NCBI RefSeq assembly: GCF_000236705.1 | Contig: NC_016599.1 | Location: 806,001-870,000 of the forward strand | Direction: 5' to 3' | Source of the DNA: Owenweeksia hongkongensis DSM 17368 | Lineage (GTDB): Bacteria > Bacteroidota > Bacteroidia > Flavobacteriales > Schleiferiaceae | Length of the DNA stretch: 64,000 bases | In this document: one piece after another, positions 31,523 to 40,666 of the stretch | Layout: every line of letters begins with the position of its first letter | How positions within the stretch are numbered: position 1 is the stretch's first letter | The notes under the pieces: model-generated | Databases searched by the model: none | What the model saw: only the letters and a program-made list of their open reading frames with translations | Told to the model about the DNA's origin: nothing | Made by a program: the position numbers and the translations under genes

Positions 31523-33553
31523 TTATTTCAAGAAAGAATACTTCTCCCCGTACATCAACATTTGCTGAGTAAAGTCAGTAGGATAAATCACTTCAATATC
31601 CTTGATGCTATCGCCTTCCATTACTGGCTTAAGCTCAGGCTGAATAAAGCCATTGTAAGGTGCAATGTGTAGCTTTTCGGTACGAGCCAATACTTCCTTG
31701 TGGATAGCAGGGTCTACCTGTACACCATAAGTTTCTACCAGCTTCTTCCCTGCTTCGTAGTCTCCCTCACTTTTTATACGCTGAATCTCACGAAGCTGAT
31801 CGCCAAAGATTTCTCTTAGCTTATCGTAATCATTGATTACAAAGTAAGTTTTGCCATCAAGAGTTTTCTTCTCAATTATATTGTCTTCCTTACCAGTTTC
31901 ATAAGCCCATTTAGCTACAAGCTGACGGTTACGCATATGATCCTCTTCAATGATTTCACCTACCTCAAGTCTGCGAAGTTGAAGCATCAACCCGTTGCGG
32001 ATATAATTGTCATACTCAGCTTTTCCAACTTCCATGGTGTCGATAAGGCCCATTTCCATAAGCTTAGGATCCATGATGTAATAAAGGGCTACAAGGTCAG
32101 CGCGCCCTTCTTCCAAAGTAGAAGCATAGTTTCTCAAAGTTTCTTTTGGAGTACCTACACCATCATTCAGTTTACCCGAAGCATGACCCACCACCTCATG
32201 AAGTGCTGTGTGCATTTTACTAGAGTTACCAGCGTATTTCTTAGCACGCTCCAATTCTTCTTTGGTAAAGGTGAATTCCTCAAGAAATCCGGCTCCTTTG
32301 GCTTCTTCGTATGCATGCTCAATGTTGGCAAGACTCACAGACTTAGAACCATGCTCAGCTCTGATCCAGTTTGCGTTTGGAAGGTTCACACCGATTGGCG
32401 TGCTAGGCGTGGTTGCTCCAGCTTCACCAGCTACGTTCACCATCTTATACGTCACTCCTTTTACGTTTGGCTTTTTGTGCTCATCCATTATAGGTGAGTT
32501 ATCCTCAAAGTACTGGATGTTATCGCTGATAACCGCCATCTTTTTAGAAGCATCAAAATCCTTGATTTGTACCACAGTCTCGTAAGTAGCTTTGTAGCCT
32601 AATGGATCGTCATACACTTCAATAAACGAATTGATGTAGTCAATATCACCTTCGGTAGCTTCTACCCAGGCAATGTTGTACTCATCCCATTTTTTAAGGT
32701 CTCCGGTTTTGTAATAGTCGATAAGAATACCCAAAGCTTTTCCTTGAGCTTCGTTTTCGGCCACTCCTTGTGCTTTTTCCAACCAACCGATGATTTCGGT
32801 GATGGCAGAACCATACATTCCTTCAGCACTCCACTTTACTTCTTTAATGCTACCATCTTCGGCTCTCACCAATTTAGAGTTAAGTCCGTAGCTGATAGGC
32901 GTTTTAGTGTTTGGATCAATCTGCTTTTTGTAAAAAGCAATTGCTTCTTCTTCGGTAATATCCGGATCGTAGAAGTTTACCGCTGAAGCTAAAAGCAAAT
33001 CCTGATCAGAATCTTTGCTCACCTTCTTCATATCCTTATCATTGAATATCACATCTGTAGCTTCAGCCGAAAGGCTAGTATTGCTCTCAGAAAGCAATTG
33101 CTCAAAGTATGCCTTTTCAAACCCAGGCTTCATTTTGGCATTGCTGTAATGGTGATGAATACCATTGCTGAACCATACACGCTTGGTGTAAGTCATAAAG
33201 TTTTTCCAATCCTCGCTTTCTTTGTCGCCATTGTAGTTTTTCACAATAGCTTCCAAAGCGTTACGAATTTCCAGATTGTGGCGGTAGTACTGATCCCATG
33301 TAATATCACGGCCACTAAGCCCTGCTTGTGTAAGGTAGTATACCAATTCTTTTTGCTTAAGGCTAAGATTATCCCAACCTTCTATTTGGTAACGAAGGAT
33401 GCGTAAATCCGCAAACTGCTCCGTTTCCCATTGAAAATTATCGTGTGAATCTTTATTCATCACTTCTTCGGTAGCCTCTTTGGGCTCCGAACCTTGTTGA
33501 TTACAACTCATAAAAAATATACTTGCTGATAATACTAAGCTAACTCGCTTCAT
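31523..33553 (-). CDS. Dipeptidyl peptidase III (M49), lipoprotein form
   Basis: DPP III removes dipeptides from the N-terminus of short peptides. The 676-residue product has the M49-specific zinc motif HEVVGH (H452, E453, H457) and the downstream LEEGRADLVALY, where E482 is the third ligand. YYIMDPKLMEMGLI and GLMLQLRRLEVGE are also typical. Unlike the cytosolic animal enzyme it carries a lipoprotein signal with lipobox FMSC followed by NQQGSEPKEATEE, so it is exported and membrane-anchored, probably for peptide nutrition in the periplasm or at the surface. Complete, with its own terminator. Confidence 0.9.
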   Translation of the reverse strand: MKRVSLVLSASIFFMSCNQQGSEPKEATEEVMNKDSHDNFQWETEQFADLRILRYQIEGWDNLSLKQKELVYYLTQAGLSGRDITWDQYYRHNLEIRNALEAIVKNYNGDKESEDWKNFMTYTKRVWFSNGIHHHYSNAKMKPGFEKAYFEQLLSESNTSLSAEATDVIFNDKDMKKVSKDSDQDLLLASAVNFYDPDITEEEAIAFYKKQIDPNTKTPISYGLNSKLVRAEDGSIKEVKWSAEGMYGSAITEIIGWLEKAQGVAENEAQGKALGILIDYYKTGDLKKWDEYNIAWVEATEGDIDYINSFIEVYDDPLGYKATYETVVQIKDFDASKKMAVISDNIQYFEDNSPIMDEHKKPNVKGVTYKMVNVAGEAGATTPSTPIGVNLPNANWIRAEHGSKSVSLANIEHAYEEAKGAGFLEEFTFTKEELERAKKYAGNSSKMHTALHEVVGHASGKLNDGVGTPKETLRNYASTLEEGRADLVALYYIMDPKLMEMGLIDTMEVGKAEYDNYIRNGLMLQLRRLEVGEIIEEDHMRNRQLVAKWAYETGKEDNIIEKKTLDGKTYFVINDYDKLREIFGDQLREIQRIKSEGDYEAGKKLVETYGVQVDPAIHKEVLARTEKLHIAPYNGFIQPELKPVMEGDSIKDIEVIYPTDFTQQMLMYGEKYSFLK

Positions 33554-33699
33554 ACACGGATTTTAATTAAAGCCCCGAATATAGGAAGATAGCCACAGTG
33601 GTGAAAGAGGCATTTTAAATAAAAAAAAGACTTTCATAAATTCACACCCAACTTGTTAGCCCAACGTATCGTTACTCTACTACAACTAAACTCATAAAA

Positions 33700-35175
33700 A
33701 TGAAAAAACTTCTACCCCTCCTGCTTTTTGCCTTCAGCCTTTCGGCAAATGCTCAGAACTATAAATTGTTTCCCAACCCAAGTGATACTTTGGCGTTTTC
33801 AGATACAGAAGGAAATGTGATTTTTATTGCTTTTGATTCCATTAGTTCTGGAAACACCTATTGGCCACAAAAGGAAACCCACCCGGACTTTACTGGTTCT
33901 TTAAATAAAAATTGTTTCGGACACTTGTTTGATACAGCCTGGTGCGGTTATCAGATAGTTAACCTTGCACCGATGAAGTATACCTTTCATCATACTTTTT
34001 ATGAATTTGAAATAGATCTATCAGCCCGAAACACCAGTCCTGATTCTATTGGCTGGTTAAGAGCATATGGTATGTCGTACACTTTGCTATCAAAATTTAT
34101 TGGAAAGTCTCAACAAACACTATTCAATAATCAAATCGATTCCTTGCTGACTTTTGAAATCACGGCTTTGGATTCGAATGGAATTACTCATTTCACTAAC
34201 CATTATTTTGAGGTTTCCAAAAACCATGGGCTTATAAGTATCCCTTTACTTTATAACTCAGATCAATATTATGCCCCAACCTATAATTCTTCAAATGCCT
34301 TTACCCGAAGCCTCTTTAAGCCTTTAACCAACGGAGATATTTATGATTTTCAGGCGGGAGACATATTTCACTACTATCATGGTTCATACACTATTGATCA
34401 GCCTTGGAACAGGCACAGGACTTATTCGAACCTTACTATTATTGATAAAAATCAAATCAATGCGGATAGCGTTTTATACACGGTAAATCGTGTGTACAAT
34501 AAGTTTGTACTAAATACACAAACACCTCCATTTCAAATGGAAGAAATTATTTACCGTGATACAGTTAAGTTTGGCTACGGACAACTGAATGAGCGCATAA
34601 CTAATGAACTGACTTTTCAGTCGGACACTGCAGGGTCTCATCTTCCCTATTATGGATATTCTACATCTTATTCGCTTAGTGAAAAATTCAAATCGACATT
34701 TGACACCAATTTGAAACGCTCTGGGGTTTTCACATCTAGCAATCAGTTTCCAACCAATGGTTCTTGTATTTTAATACCTTTTGAACCTTCTCCTAAAGAA
34801 GCTTTATATCTTTCAGGCTTAGGGAGAGTACACTATTACGATGTGAACTTTCCTCAGGTAAATGAGCAGAGCCTCATCTATTTTGAAAGCTCTACCGGCC
34901 AAACCTGGGGAAAACCTTATAACATCAGCATCGAGGAACTCGCTCAACAAAGGCCACTAAAAATCTACCCCAACCCAGCTTCGGATGTTTTGAATATTGA
35001 ATTGCCAGATGGGGTGCAACAAATGGAAATCACGATAATTGATCAGGTTGGGCGAACTCTATTGAAAGAAAGCATTACAAAGGAAAAATCAGGTATTTCG
35101 GTTGAGGCCTTATCCCCTGGAGCTTACTTTATCAGAACCAATAAAGGTTCGGCAGTTCCTTTTATAAAACGCTAA
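33700..35175 (+). CDS. T9SS cargo protein (type A sorting domain)
   Basis: The 491-residue protein has a Sec signal peptide (MKKLLPLLLFAFSLSANAQ) and, at residues about 420-491, the type A C-terminal sorting domain: PLKIYPNPASDVLNIELPDG, QMEITIIDQVGRTLL and the closing SPGAYFIRTNKGSAVPFIKR. It is therefore carried across the outer membrane by the type IX secretion system and anchored or released. The roughly 400-residue passenger has no recognised domain and is aromatic- and Ser/Thr-rich, suggesting a surface beta protein. Its stop overlaps the stop of the converging bshC gene. Confidence 0.85.
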   Translation: MKKLLPLLLFAFSLSANAQNYKLFPNPSDTLAFSDTEGNVIFIAFDSISSGNTYWPQKETHPDFTGSLNKNCFGHLFDTAWCGYQIVNLAPMKYTFHHTFYEFEIDLSARNTSPDSIGWLRAYGMSYTLLSKFIGKSQQTLFNNQIDSLLTFEITALDSNGITHFTNHYFEVSKNHGLISIPLLYNSDQYYAPTYNSSNAFTRSLFKPLTNGDIYDFQAGDIFHYYHGSYTIDQPWNRHRTYSNLTIIDKNQINADSVLYTVNRVYNKFVLNTQTPPFQMEEIIYRDTVKFGYGQLNERITNELTFQSDTAGSHLPYYGYSTSYSLSEKFKSTFDTNLKRSGVFTSSNQFPTNGSCILIPFEPSPKEALYLSGLGRVHYYDVNFPQVNEQSLIYFESSTGQTWGKPYNISIEELAQQRPLKIYPNPASDVLNIELPDGVQQMEITIIDQVGRTLLKESITKEKSGISVEALSPGAYFIRTNKGSAVPFIKR

Positions 35176-36785
35176 ACCAACTCCTTTTCTGTAATCACCC
35201 TAAAGCGATAATCCAGAGGATCCAGGCTTTCGAAAAACTGCTCAATAAAGGCTGAGCCATATTCTGAAAAATACACCGATAGATTGTCGTGTCTTTCTTG
35301 TAGGCTTCCTTTTGGGAAAAGTGCAAAATACACACGCTCTAGCTTTTCCATTTGGTCAGACTGCCTGCGCTTTTCAGCACGGATTAGCTTTTTCTTTAAG
35401 TTATCTAAACCATTCAGTTGCTTCTGGCGCTGAGCATTTACAGCCCCCAGCATACTTTTATCGGTAAGATTAGCCACATCTTCCAGCTCATCAAACATCT
35501 GCTGTAGCTTTTGCTGATAAGGGTCAAGCTCTACATCCACAGGCGCATGTTCAGATACATAGTTCTTCTTCACCTCATGCAAAGGATAAAACAGATCCGA
35601 AACCTTTAAACCCATTTCTTCAAGTTTGCTCTTTTCTTTAGCAGGAACCCAAAGCGCAGAGTTACGCAGCATCAACATTGGGAAGGGAATCTTAAATGCA
35701 TCAAACATATCTTTAAGCTGAAACCAATAGGCCAGTTCACCACCTCCTCCTATGTAAGCAAGGTTGGGCAAAATCACTTCCTGATAAAGCGGACGAAGAA
35801 TTACATTTGGGCTAAATCGCTCTGGGTTATCGTTCAACTCTTTTAGAATTTCTTCTTGGCTGAACTCCAATTTGGTATTCAAAACATACCAGCGACCATC
35901 TCGTTTTCCGATGCGCTCGCGCAATCCATCCTTTATGTAGAATAGATTTATATCACGAGGGTGAACCTGCTGAAAGTAAACCTCTTCTAGTTTTGAAGTG
36001 GTTTTAGAAACAAAATCATGAGATGCACTTTTTAGCAGCTCATCTTTAAATAGAGGCTGCATCAAAGTTTTTAGTTTGGACGAATCACCATCAACTATTA
36101 CTAAGCCATGTTCACCAAATAAACGATGAACCAAATAGCGTGTGGCTTCCGCTAAATTTCTACCCTCCGAATATGCTGTTTTGAGCAACTCACAAAACTT
36201 CTTTGCAAAGGTACCAGGGCCAAGATGCTCGTTAAGCTCTTTAATTAATGGCTCAATACCTTCTGTAGAAAACCTCCCTACAGGGCCACCTGATTCTTTA
36301 TTCCAGCGCAAGCGACCACCAAAAAGGTTGATGAAGTTTATCTCCTCAAAATCATGATCTTCAGTTGCCATCCAGTATACAGGCACAAAGTTGTTTTCCG
36401 GATAAGCCTTCTTTAGCTCACGGCTAAGGTTGATGGTAGAGACAATTTTGTACAAAAAATATAATGGCCCGGTAAACAAGTTTAGCTGATGCCCTGTGGT
36501 AACGGTAAACGTTTTGCCATCAGCGAGAAGCTGAATATTCTCAAGAGTTTTAGATGTATCTGCAGATTTCCCCAAATCAGAATACTGCTCCAAGAGTGCT
36601 TCTACAAGCACTTTTCTACCTTCTGGAGTGAAGCTACTCTTCTCTTCTATCTGATCTTTAAAATTTTCAAGATTAGGAAACCTATTGTAAAATGGTTTCA
36701 ATGTTGGGTCTTGATCTAAGTAGTCGCAAATAAGCTTTGAGAAATATCTCGTGTTGCGATAGTTCAAACAGTGAGTGTCATCCAT
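35172..36785 (-). CDS. bshC: Bacillithiol biosynthesis cysteine-adding enzyme BshC
   Basis: BshC adds cysteine to glucosaminyl-malate, the last step of bacillithiol synthesis. The chosen ATG at 36785 gives 537 residues, close to the family length, and the conserved opening HCLNYRNTRYFSKLICDYL; an ATG 27 bases upstream adds nine atypical residues. Signatures are TGHQLNLFTGPLYFLYKI near residue 95, FVPVYWMATEDHDFEEI, PNLAYIGGGGELAYWFQLK and a C-terminal coiled coil. The bshA and bshB genes are not in the window. Its presence implies bacillithiol as the low-molecular-weight thiol. Diverges from the methyltransferase gene. Confidence 0.9.
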   Translation of the reverse strand: MDDTHCLNYRNTRYFSKLICDYLDQDPTLKPFYNRFPNLENFKDQIEEKSSFTPEGRKVLVEALLEQYSDLGKSADTSKTLENIQLLADGKTFTVTTGHQLNLFTGPLYFLYKIVSTINLSRELKKAYPENNFVPVYWMATEDHDFEEINFINLFGGRLRWNKESGGPVGRFSTEGIEPLIKELNEHLGPGTFAKKFCELLKTAYSEGRNLAEATRYLVHRLFGEHGLVIVDGDSSKLKTLMQPLFKDELLKSASHDFVSKTTSKLEEVYFQQVHPRDINLFYIKDGLRERIGKRDGRWYVLNTKLEFSQEEILKELNDNPERFSPNVILRPLYQEVILPNLAYIGGGGELAYWFQLKDMFDAFKIPFPMLMLRNSALWVPAKEKSKLEEMGLKVSDLFYPLHEVKKNYVSEHAPVDVELDPYQQKLQQMFDELEDVANLTDKSMLGAVNAQRQKQLNGLDNLKKKLIRAEKRRQSDQMEKLERVYFALFPKGSLQERHDNLSVYFSEYGSAFIEQFFESLDPLDYRFRVITEKELV

Positions 36786-36905
36786 AGAAAGCAAAAGTAG
36801 AAAATGCGGCATTTTGTTTTATCATACGTTTATAGAATTAACCTATTTGGCATTTTATGCCCTTTGCAAATGCCATACCTTGCAGCAGTAATTGAAAATA
36901 AATCA

Positions 36906-37478
36906 ATGGATACCTACTGGACAGATCGCTATAAAAACAGCAACACGCCCTGGGATATGGGAAGCCCTTCACCGCCTCTTACCGCCTTTTTACAAAAGCT
37001 AGTTCATAAAGATCAGGAAATACTAATACCTGGAGCTGGCAATGCATACGAAATAGAGTGGCTCCACAAAAATGGCTTTACCAATGCTTATGTAATGGAC
37101 ATCAGCCAAATTCCTTTGGATAACCTAAAAAGTAGAGTTCCTGACTTTCCGGATTCTCATTTATTGTTTGGCGATTTTTTTGGGTTGGATAAGAAGTTTG
37201 ATCTAATAATTGAGCAAACATTTTTCTGTGCTTTACAGCCTAATCAGAGGAAGGATTATGTGAAGAAAATGGCTGAAATAATAAAACCTGGTGGTAAATT
37301 GGCTGGGGTTCTCTTTGATTTTGCGCTTACAGAACAAGGTCCACCTTTTGGAGGAAGCCAAGAAGAATACGAAAAACTATTTAGCCCCTACTTTACTATT
37401 GCAAAAATGGAAAGGTGCTACAATAGCATAAAACCAAGAATGGGAAGTGAATTGTTTTTTGAGCTCATCAAGCCATAG
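36906..37478 (+). CDS. TPMT-family SAM-dependent methyltransferase
   Basis: From the ATG at 36906 the protein has 190 residues; in-frame starts upstream would overlap the promoter region and add a non-homologous leader. The family signature is clear: YWTDRYKNSNTPWDMGSPSPPL, then ILIPGAGNAYEIEWLHKNGF (SAM-binding motif I), HLLFGDFFGLDKKFDLIIEQTFFCAL and PGGKLAGVLFDF. Members methylate thiols, halides or selenium compounds, so a detoxification or volatile-sulfur role is likely; the substrate cannot be fixed. It diverges from bshC, another thiol gene. Confidence 0.8.
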   Translation: MDTYWTDRYKNSNTPWDMGSPSPPLTAFLQKLVHKDQEILIPGAGNAYEIEWLHKNGFTNAYVMDISQIPLDNLKSRVPDFPDSHLLFGDFFGLDKKFDLIIEQTFFCALQPNQRKDYVKKMAEIIKPGGKLAGVLFDFALTEQGPPFGGSQEEYEKLFSPYFTIAKMERCYNSIKPRMGSELFFELIKP

Positions 37479-37481
37479 TTT

Positions 37482-37489
37482 TATATTTG
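37482..37489 (+). promoter_or_regulatory. -7 promoter element for the phosphoribosyltransferase gene
   Basis: TATATTTG fits TAnnTTTG. A TTG at 37487 lies inside it, so the ATG at 37508 is the better start codon; the leader is about 15 bases. Confidence 0.5.
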
Positions 37490-37507
37490 ACACCAAATTA
37501 CAGCAGA

Positions 37508-38014
37508 ATGACAACTACATCCACAGAAGTGCTTAACCACCAGCAAATTGAAGATCGCATAAAACGCATGGCTTGGCAGATTTATGAAACACATCAGGAC
37601 GATGCGGAGATTATTTTGGCTGGAATAGTAAATAAAGGGTATCGATTGGCAGAACTTATTGCTGAGCAGTTGAAGAATATCTGTCCATTAAAAATTTCTC
37701 TTTATCGACTAAAGGTGGACAAAAAGAACCCGTTGAACGGTATTACTGAACTTTCCCCTGCCAGAGAATCATTTGAAGATACTTCGGTAATTGTGGTGGA
37801 TGATGTGCTCAATACGGGCTCTACTTTGATTTACGGTGTAAAACACTTTTTAGACCATAAAGTAAAGCAGCTAAAAACCGTTGTGCTTGTGGATCGAAAT
37901 CATAAAAGCTTCCCCGTAAAAGCTGATTTTAAAGGACTTTCACTTTCCACCAATCTTATGGAGCATGTGGAGGTAAATCTTAAAGAAGCTCCGTTTACAG
38001 TAGTAGTGAGTTAA
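37508..38014 (+). CDS. Phosphoribosyltransferase-domain protein, PyrR-like
   Basis: The 168-residue protein has the type I PRTase PRPP loop VIVVDDVLNTGSTLIYGVKHFLD at about 96-118, together with the PyrR-like N-terminal part IEDRIKRMAWQIYE and LAGIVNKGYRLAELIAEQL. The flexible-loop region reads VDKKNPLNGITEL. PyrR binds pyr-operon RNA and has uracil PRTase activity, but this short flavobacterial group is not experimentally assigned. It could be a regulator or a salvage enzyme. A PH-like membrane-protein gene follows. Confidence 0.75.
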   Translation: MTTTSTEVLNHQQIEDRIKRMAWQIYETHQDDAEIILAGIVNKGYRLAELIAEQLKNICPLKISLYRLKVDKKNPLNGITELSPARESFEDTSVIVVDDVLNTGSTLIYGVKHFLDHKVKQLKTVVLVDRNHKSFPVKADFKGLSLSTNLMEHVEVNLKEAPFTVVVS

Positions 38015-38056
38015 TTTTCTTTTTTAGATTAGCAAAAACTAAACAATTGAATCTCT

Positions 38057-38458
38057 ATGCCCTCTACTTTAAAATCTCAAACTCCTTTGTCAGCAGTACT
38101 CTATTGGTGCCTTGTAGTTACGGCTATTACCATCGGAAGTTTCTTTATTAGCTGGGAAGTAGCATTTGGTACTGCGGGTTTTTTAGCGCCTACAGTAAAT
38201 GCTTCTCGCAATTATCGCACTAAGTACGTTTTTGAAGAAGATCACTTATTGATTCACGCTCCATTTGAAAAAGTTCAAATTGCTTTCTCAAACATTAGAA
38301 GTGCTCACCTTGTAAAAGCGAACCTTGCACAAAAGCTGATTGGCATTCCAAGTGAAATAGTAAGTTTAAAATACAATAAGTTTGACGAAAGGTTCCTGTT
38401 AAATGGTTCCAAAGAAATGCTTGAAAAAATACAATCTAACTTATCTGAAGCAGCCTAA
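38057..38458 (+). CDS. Small membrane protein with PH-like domain
   Basis: The 133-residue product has an N-terminal membrane region (SAVLYWCLVVTAITIGSFFISWEVAFGTAGFLAP), probably two short helices. The soluble part (YVFEEDHLLIHAPFEKVQIAFSNIRSAHLVKANL...IVSLKYNKFDERFLLNGSKEMLEKI) has the strand pattern of bacterial PH-like (bPH) domains. Function unknown. It lies 42 bases after the phosphoribosyltransferase gene and converges on the histidine kinase, with only four bases between the stop codons. Confidence 0.55.
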   Translation: MPSTLKSQTPLSAVLYWCLVVTAITIGSFFISWEVAFGTAGFLAPTVNASRNYRTKYVFEEDHLLIHAPFEKVQIAFSNIRSAHLVKANLAQKLIGIPSEIVSLKYNKFDERFLLNGSKEMLEKIQSNLSEAA

Positions 38459-38462
38459 AAAG

Positions 38463-39962
38463 CTACACTCGATATTTCACCAAGTTGATATGAAATGTGG
38501 TGCCCACTCCCAATTCACTATCTACTTCTACCTCACCGCCCATTGCTTCTATTTGCTGTTTGGTCATAAACAAACCGAGTCCCTTTCCTGATTTATTGCG
38601 CGCAAAAGTGGTGTGAAGCTTAAAAAGCTTTTCGCCATGACGCTTCATGTTTATTCCCATTCCATTATCAGAAACTTTGAGAATTTTTTCCCCTTCTTCA
38701 TTAAGAATAGCGGAAATCTTAATTTCTGGCGCTCGGTCTTCAGAGCGATATTTTATTGCATTGCTTACCAAGTTCATCATAATGCTCTCAAGGTAGATTG
38801 GTGCGTAGTCTATACTTTCCCACTCTACTTTGTCTAGTGATACCGTGGCTCCAGCATTAGAAATTTCTAAGGCCAGTATTCTCTTTACCTTAGTTATCAG
38901 AGTTTCAATTGATATAGGTTCCTGAGGGATTTCCTTATCATTTAGAACCTTCACAGTGTCTACGAGGTCATTCAACAAGTCCTGAAGTGAATCAGAACTT
39001 TGCTTCAAAAACTTAATGTATTGGGCCCTTTCCTCTTCGTCCTCACTTTCATCATAATAATTGAGCAATACTCCCAGATTGGCTATTGGTGAACGAAGGT
39101 TGTGAGATACAATTTGATTAAACTGCTCCATCTGTTGCTTTTGACGCGTAAGAAATTGAGCTAGCTCTTTCAGTTTAATTTTATCCTCTACAGCATTGGT
39201 AACATCCTGCAAAACGCCATACACTTTCCAAACCTTTCCATTTCTTAACTGTGCTTTACCAATACTTCTTACCCACTTAAGGTTACCCTTAGCCGTTTTA
39301 AAGCGCACCTCTAGATCATACGGAGTGCCACTGTTCATCAGCTCCTCAAAATGCTTTTCCACTTTAGTACGATCGTCTCCAACAAAAAAGTCCAAAGCTT
39401 TAACCAAGCCAGGCTCTACACTATAATCTACCTCATGAATATCATAAACTGTTTTTGACCAGTTTATCTTAAATGGATCAACATTCACTTCCCATGCACC
39501 CAGCACTGCCATTTGAGATGATTGGTCAAAAAGCATATTAGAGACTTCTGCAGTAGTTGCTAAGTCTATCACAGAACTTACATCTCTCGAAGAGGTGATC
39601 AAACCTATGACCTCTCCATTTTTGTTAATTGGTTGCGTTTGTGTTTGCAACCAAAGATATTCTTGGTTTTTTGCGATGAAACGAAATTCTACCAAAGTAC
39701 TGTCCTTGCCACCTATAGCAGGTAGATGCCCTTCTTTTTTAATAAGCTCTTTATCATCTGGGTGAAAAAAATCATAGGGGTTCTTTCCTATCAATTCCTC
39801 TTTTGTATACCCCGTTATCTTTAGAAAAGTATCATTAACAAATAGATACTTTCCATCAGTATCGTGAGACGCAATCATCTCATTGTTATTGTTTAAAATA
39901 TAAGCTGGATCTGTAAGAACCTTGTTAAAACTCATCTCTTGATATTTTGTATTCTGGGCCAT
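38463..39962 (-). CDS. PAS-domain sensor histidine kinase
   Basis: About 499 residues, cytoplasmic, with no membrane helix. There are two PAS domains (NEMIASHDTDGKYLFVNDTFLKITGYTKEELIGK, and a second at about 150-265 with VRFKTAKGNLKWVRSIG), then a short coiled coil and a HisKA domain with phospho-acceptor His287 (SHNLRSPIANLGVLLNYY). The HATPase domain has VSDNGMGINMKRHGEKLF and SGKGLGLFMTKQQIEAMGGEVEV. The SHNLR-type H box is typical of Bacteroidota PAS kinases. No partner regulator is adjacent. It overlaps the 3' end of the lycopene cyclase gene by 38 bases, so it is read through from the carotenoid operon. ATG codons at 39962 and 39935 compete. Confidence 0.85.
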   Translation of the reverse strand: MAQNTKYQEMSFNKVLTDPAYILNNNNEMIASHDTDGKYLFVNDTFLKITGYTKEELIGKNPYDFFHPDDKELIKKEGHLPAIGGKDSTLVEFRFIAKNQEYLWLQTQTQPINKNGEVIGLITSSRDVSSVIDLATTAEVSNMLFDQSSQMAVLGAWEVNVDPFKINWSKTVYDIHEVDYSVEPGLVKALDFFVGDDRTKVEKHFEELMNSGTPYDLEVRFKTAKGNLKWVRSIGKAQLRNGKVWKVYGVLQDVTNAVEDKIKLKELAQFLTRQKQQMEQFNQIVSHNLRSPIANLGVLLNYYDESEDEEERAQYIKFLKQSSDSLQDLLNDLVDTVKVLNDKEIPQEPISIETLITKVKRILALEISNAGATVSLDKVEWESIDYAPIYLESIMMNLVSNAIKYRSEDRAPEIKISAILNEEGEKILKVSDNGMGINMKRHGEKLFKLHTTFARNKSGKGLGLFMTKQQIEAMGGEVEVDSELGVGTTFHINLVKYRV

Positions 39963-40656
39963 TTTCTCTTTCAACTTTCCTAAAGTATTCAAACATGCTA
40001 ACTACAGCAAGTATAAGTAGCATTCCATAGAAAAAATCCTCGATTGGAATAGTAAAAATTCGCTTTCCAATATTTTCAGCATCATTATACCACACCACTT
40101 CTTCGTCTAATCCAGTACCAGTAAGAATTCCATTTATAGCTAAAAAAGGTAATGCTATTACGGTATAAGCTAAATAAAAGCGCCCTAGCCATGGTGTCCT
40201 ATTCTTTTTAGAATGCCAATATATCAATACTGCCAAAAGGCCAAATGTGAGTACCGTATACCACTTATCATAAAAAATAACAGCCAATGAAGCACTGAAA
40301 CCCATCAAGAAATTACTAATTGAAGTACTCCAACTTCCCAGTATATCTTGACTTATGTAACTATTCAAAACCTCATAAACGAATACACAGCAAAAAGGTA
40401 TTACTATAAAAAAGAGATACTCACCTAAAGGAAGTCCAAATAAGGATATACCTGAAATGTACTTTGGGTTAAAACCCCAAAAACCGAATGAGGTGAATAT
40501 TGCATCCCATATTAAAAAGACAATGGCTACAGGAATTATGCTTTTGAATAAAAACCCAAAACTTTTGTAAAAAGCAACCTTTTTATCAAAGCTTAAAAAA
40601 AATGGCCCGGCAAATGAGGCAGCCATCAAATAGAGATATAGGTATGATGTTTCCAG
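39925..40656 (-). CDS. Lycopene cyclase (CrtYcd-type, lycopene cyclase domain)
   Basis: A membrane protein of 243 residues if started at the CTG at 40654-40656, or about 234 from the TTG/ATG at 40629/40626. The CTG start restores ETSYLYLYLMAASF, the SYLYL opening seen in this family; the frame has a TAG just upstream and no ATG in between. Seven or so helices. Signatures are SFDKKVAFYK, FGFWGFNPKYISGI, LPLGEYLFFIVIPFCCVFVYEVL and RIFTIPIEDFFYGMLLIL, where the acidic residues are the presumed catalytic ones. It converts lycopene ends to beta-ionone rings. Third gene of the cruF-crtZ-cyclase operon. Confidence 0.8.
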   Translation of the reverse strand: METSYLYLYLMAASFAGPFFLSFDKKVAFYKSFGFLFKSIIPVAIVFLIWDAIFTSFGFWGFNPKYISGISLFGLPLGEYLFFIVIPFCCVFVYEVLNSYISQDILGSWSTSISNFLMGFSASLAVIFYDKWYTVLTFGLLAVLIYWHSKKNRTPWLGRFYLAYTVIALPFLAINGILTGTGLDEEVVWYNDAENIGKRIFTIPIEDFFYGMLLILAVVSMFEYFRKVERENGPEYKISRDEF

Positions 40657-40666
40657 AGTGTACTAT

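Noticed and set aside
36804-36905. An N-terminal extension of the TPMT-like methyltransferase
   Set aside because: The extension is not family-like and overlaps the 5' region of bshC on the other strand; the ATG at 36906 begins the conserved domain.
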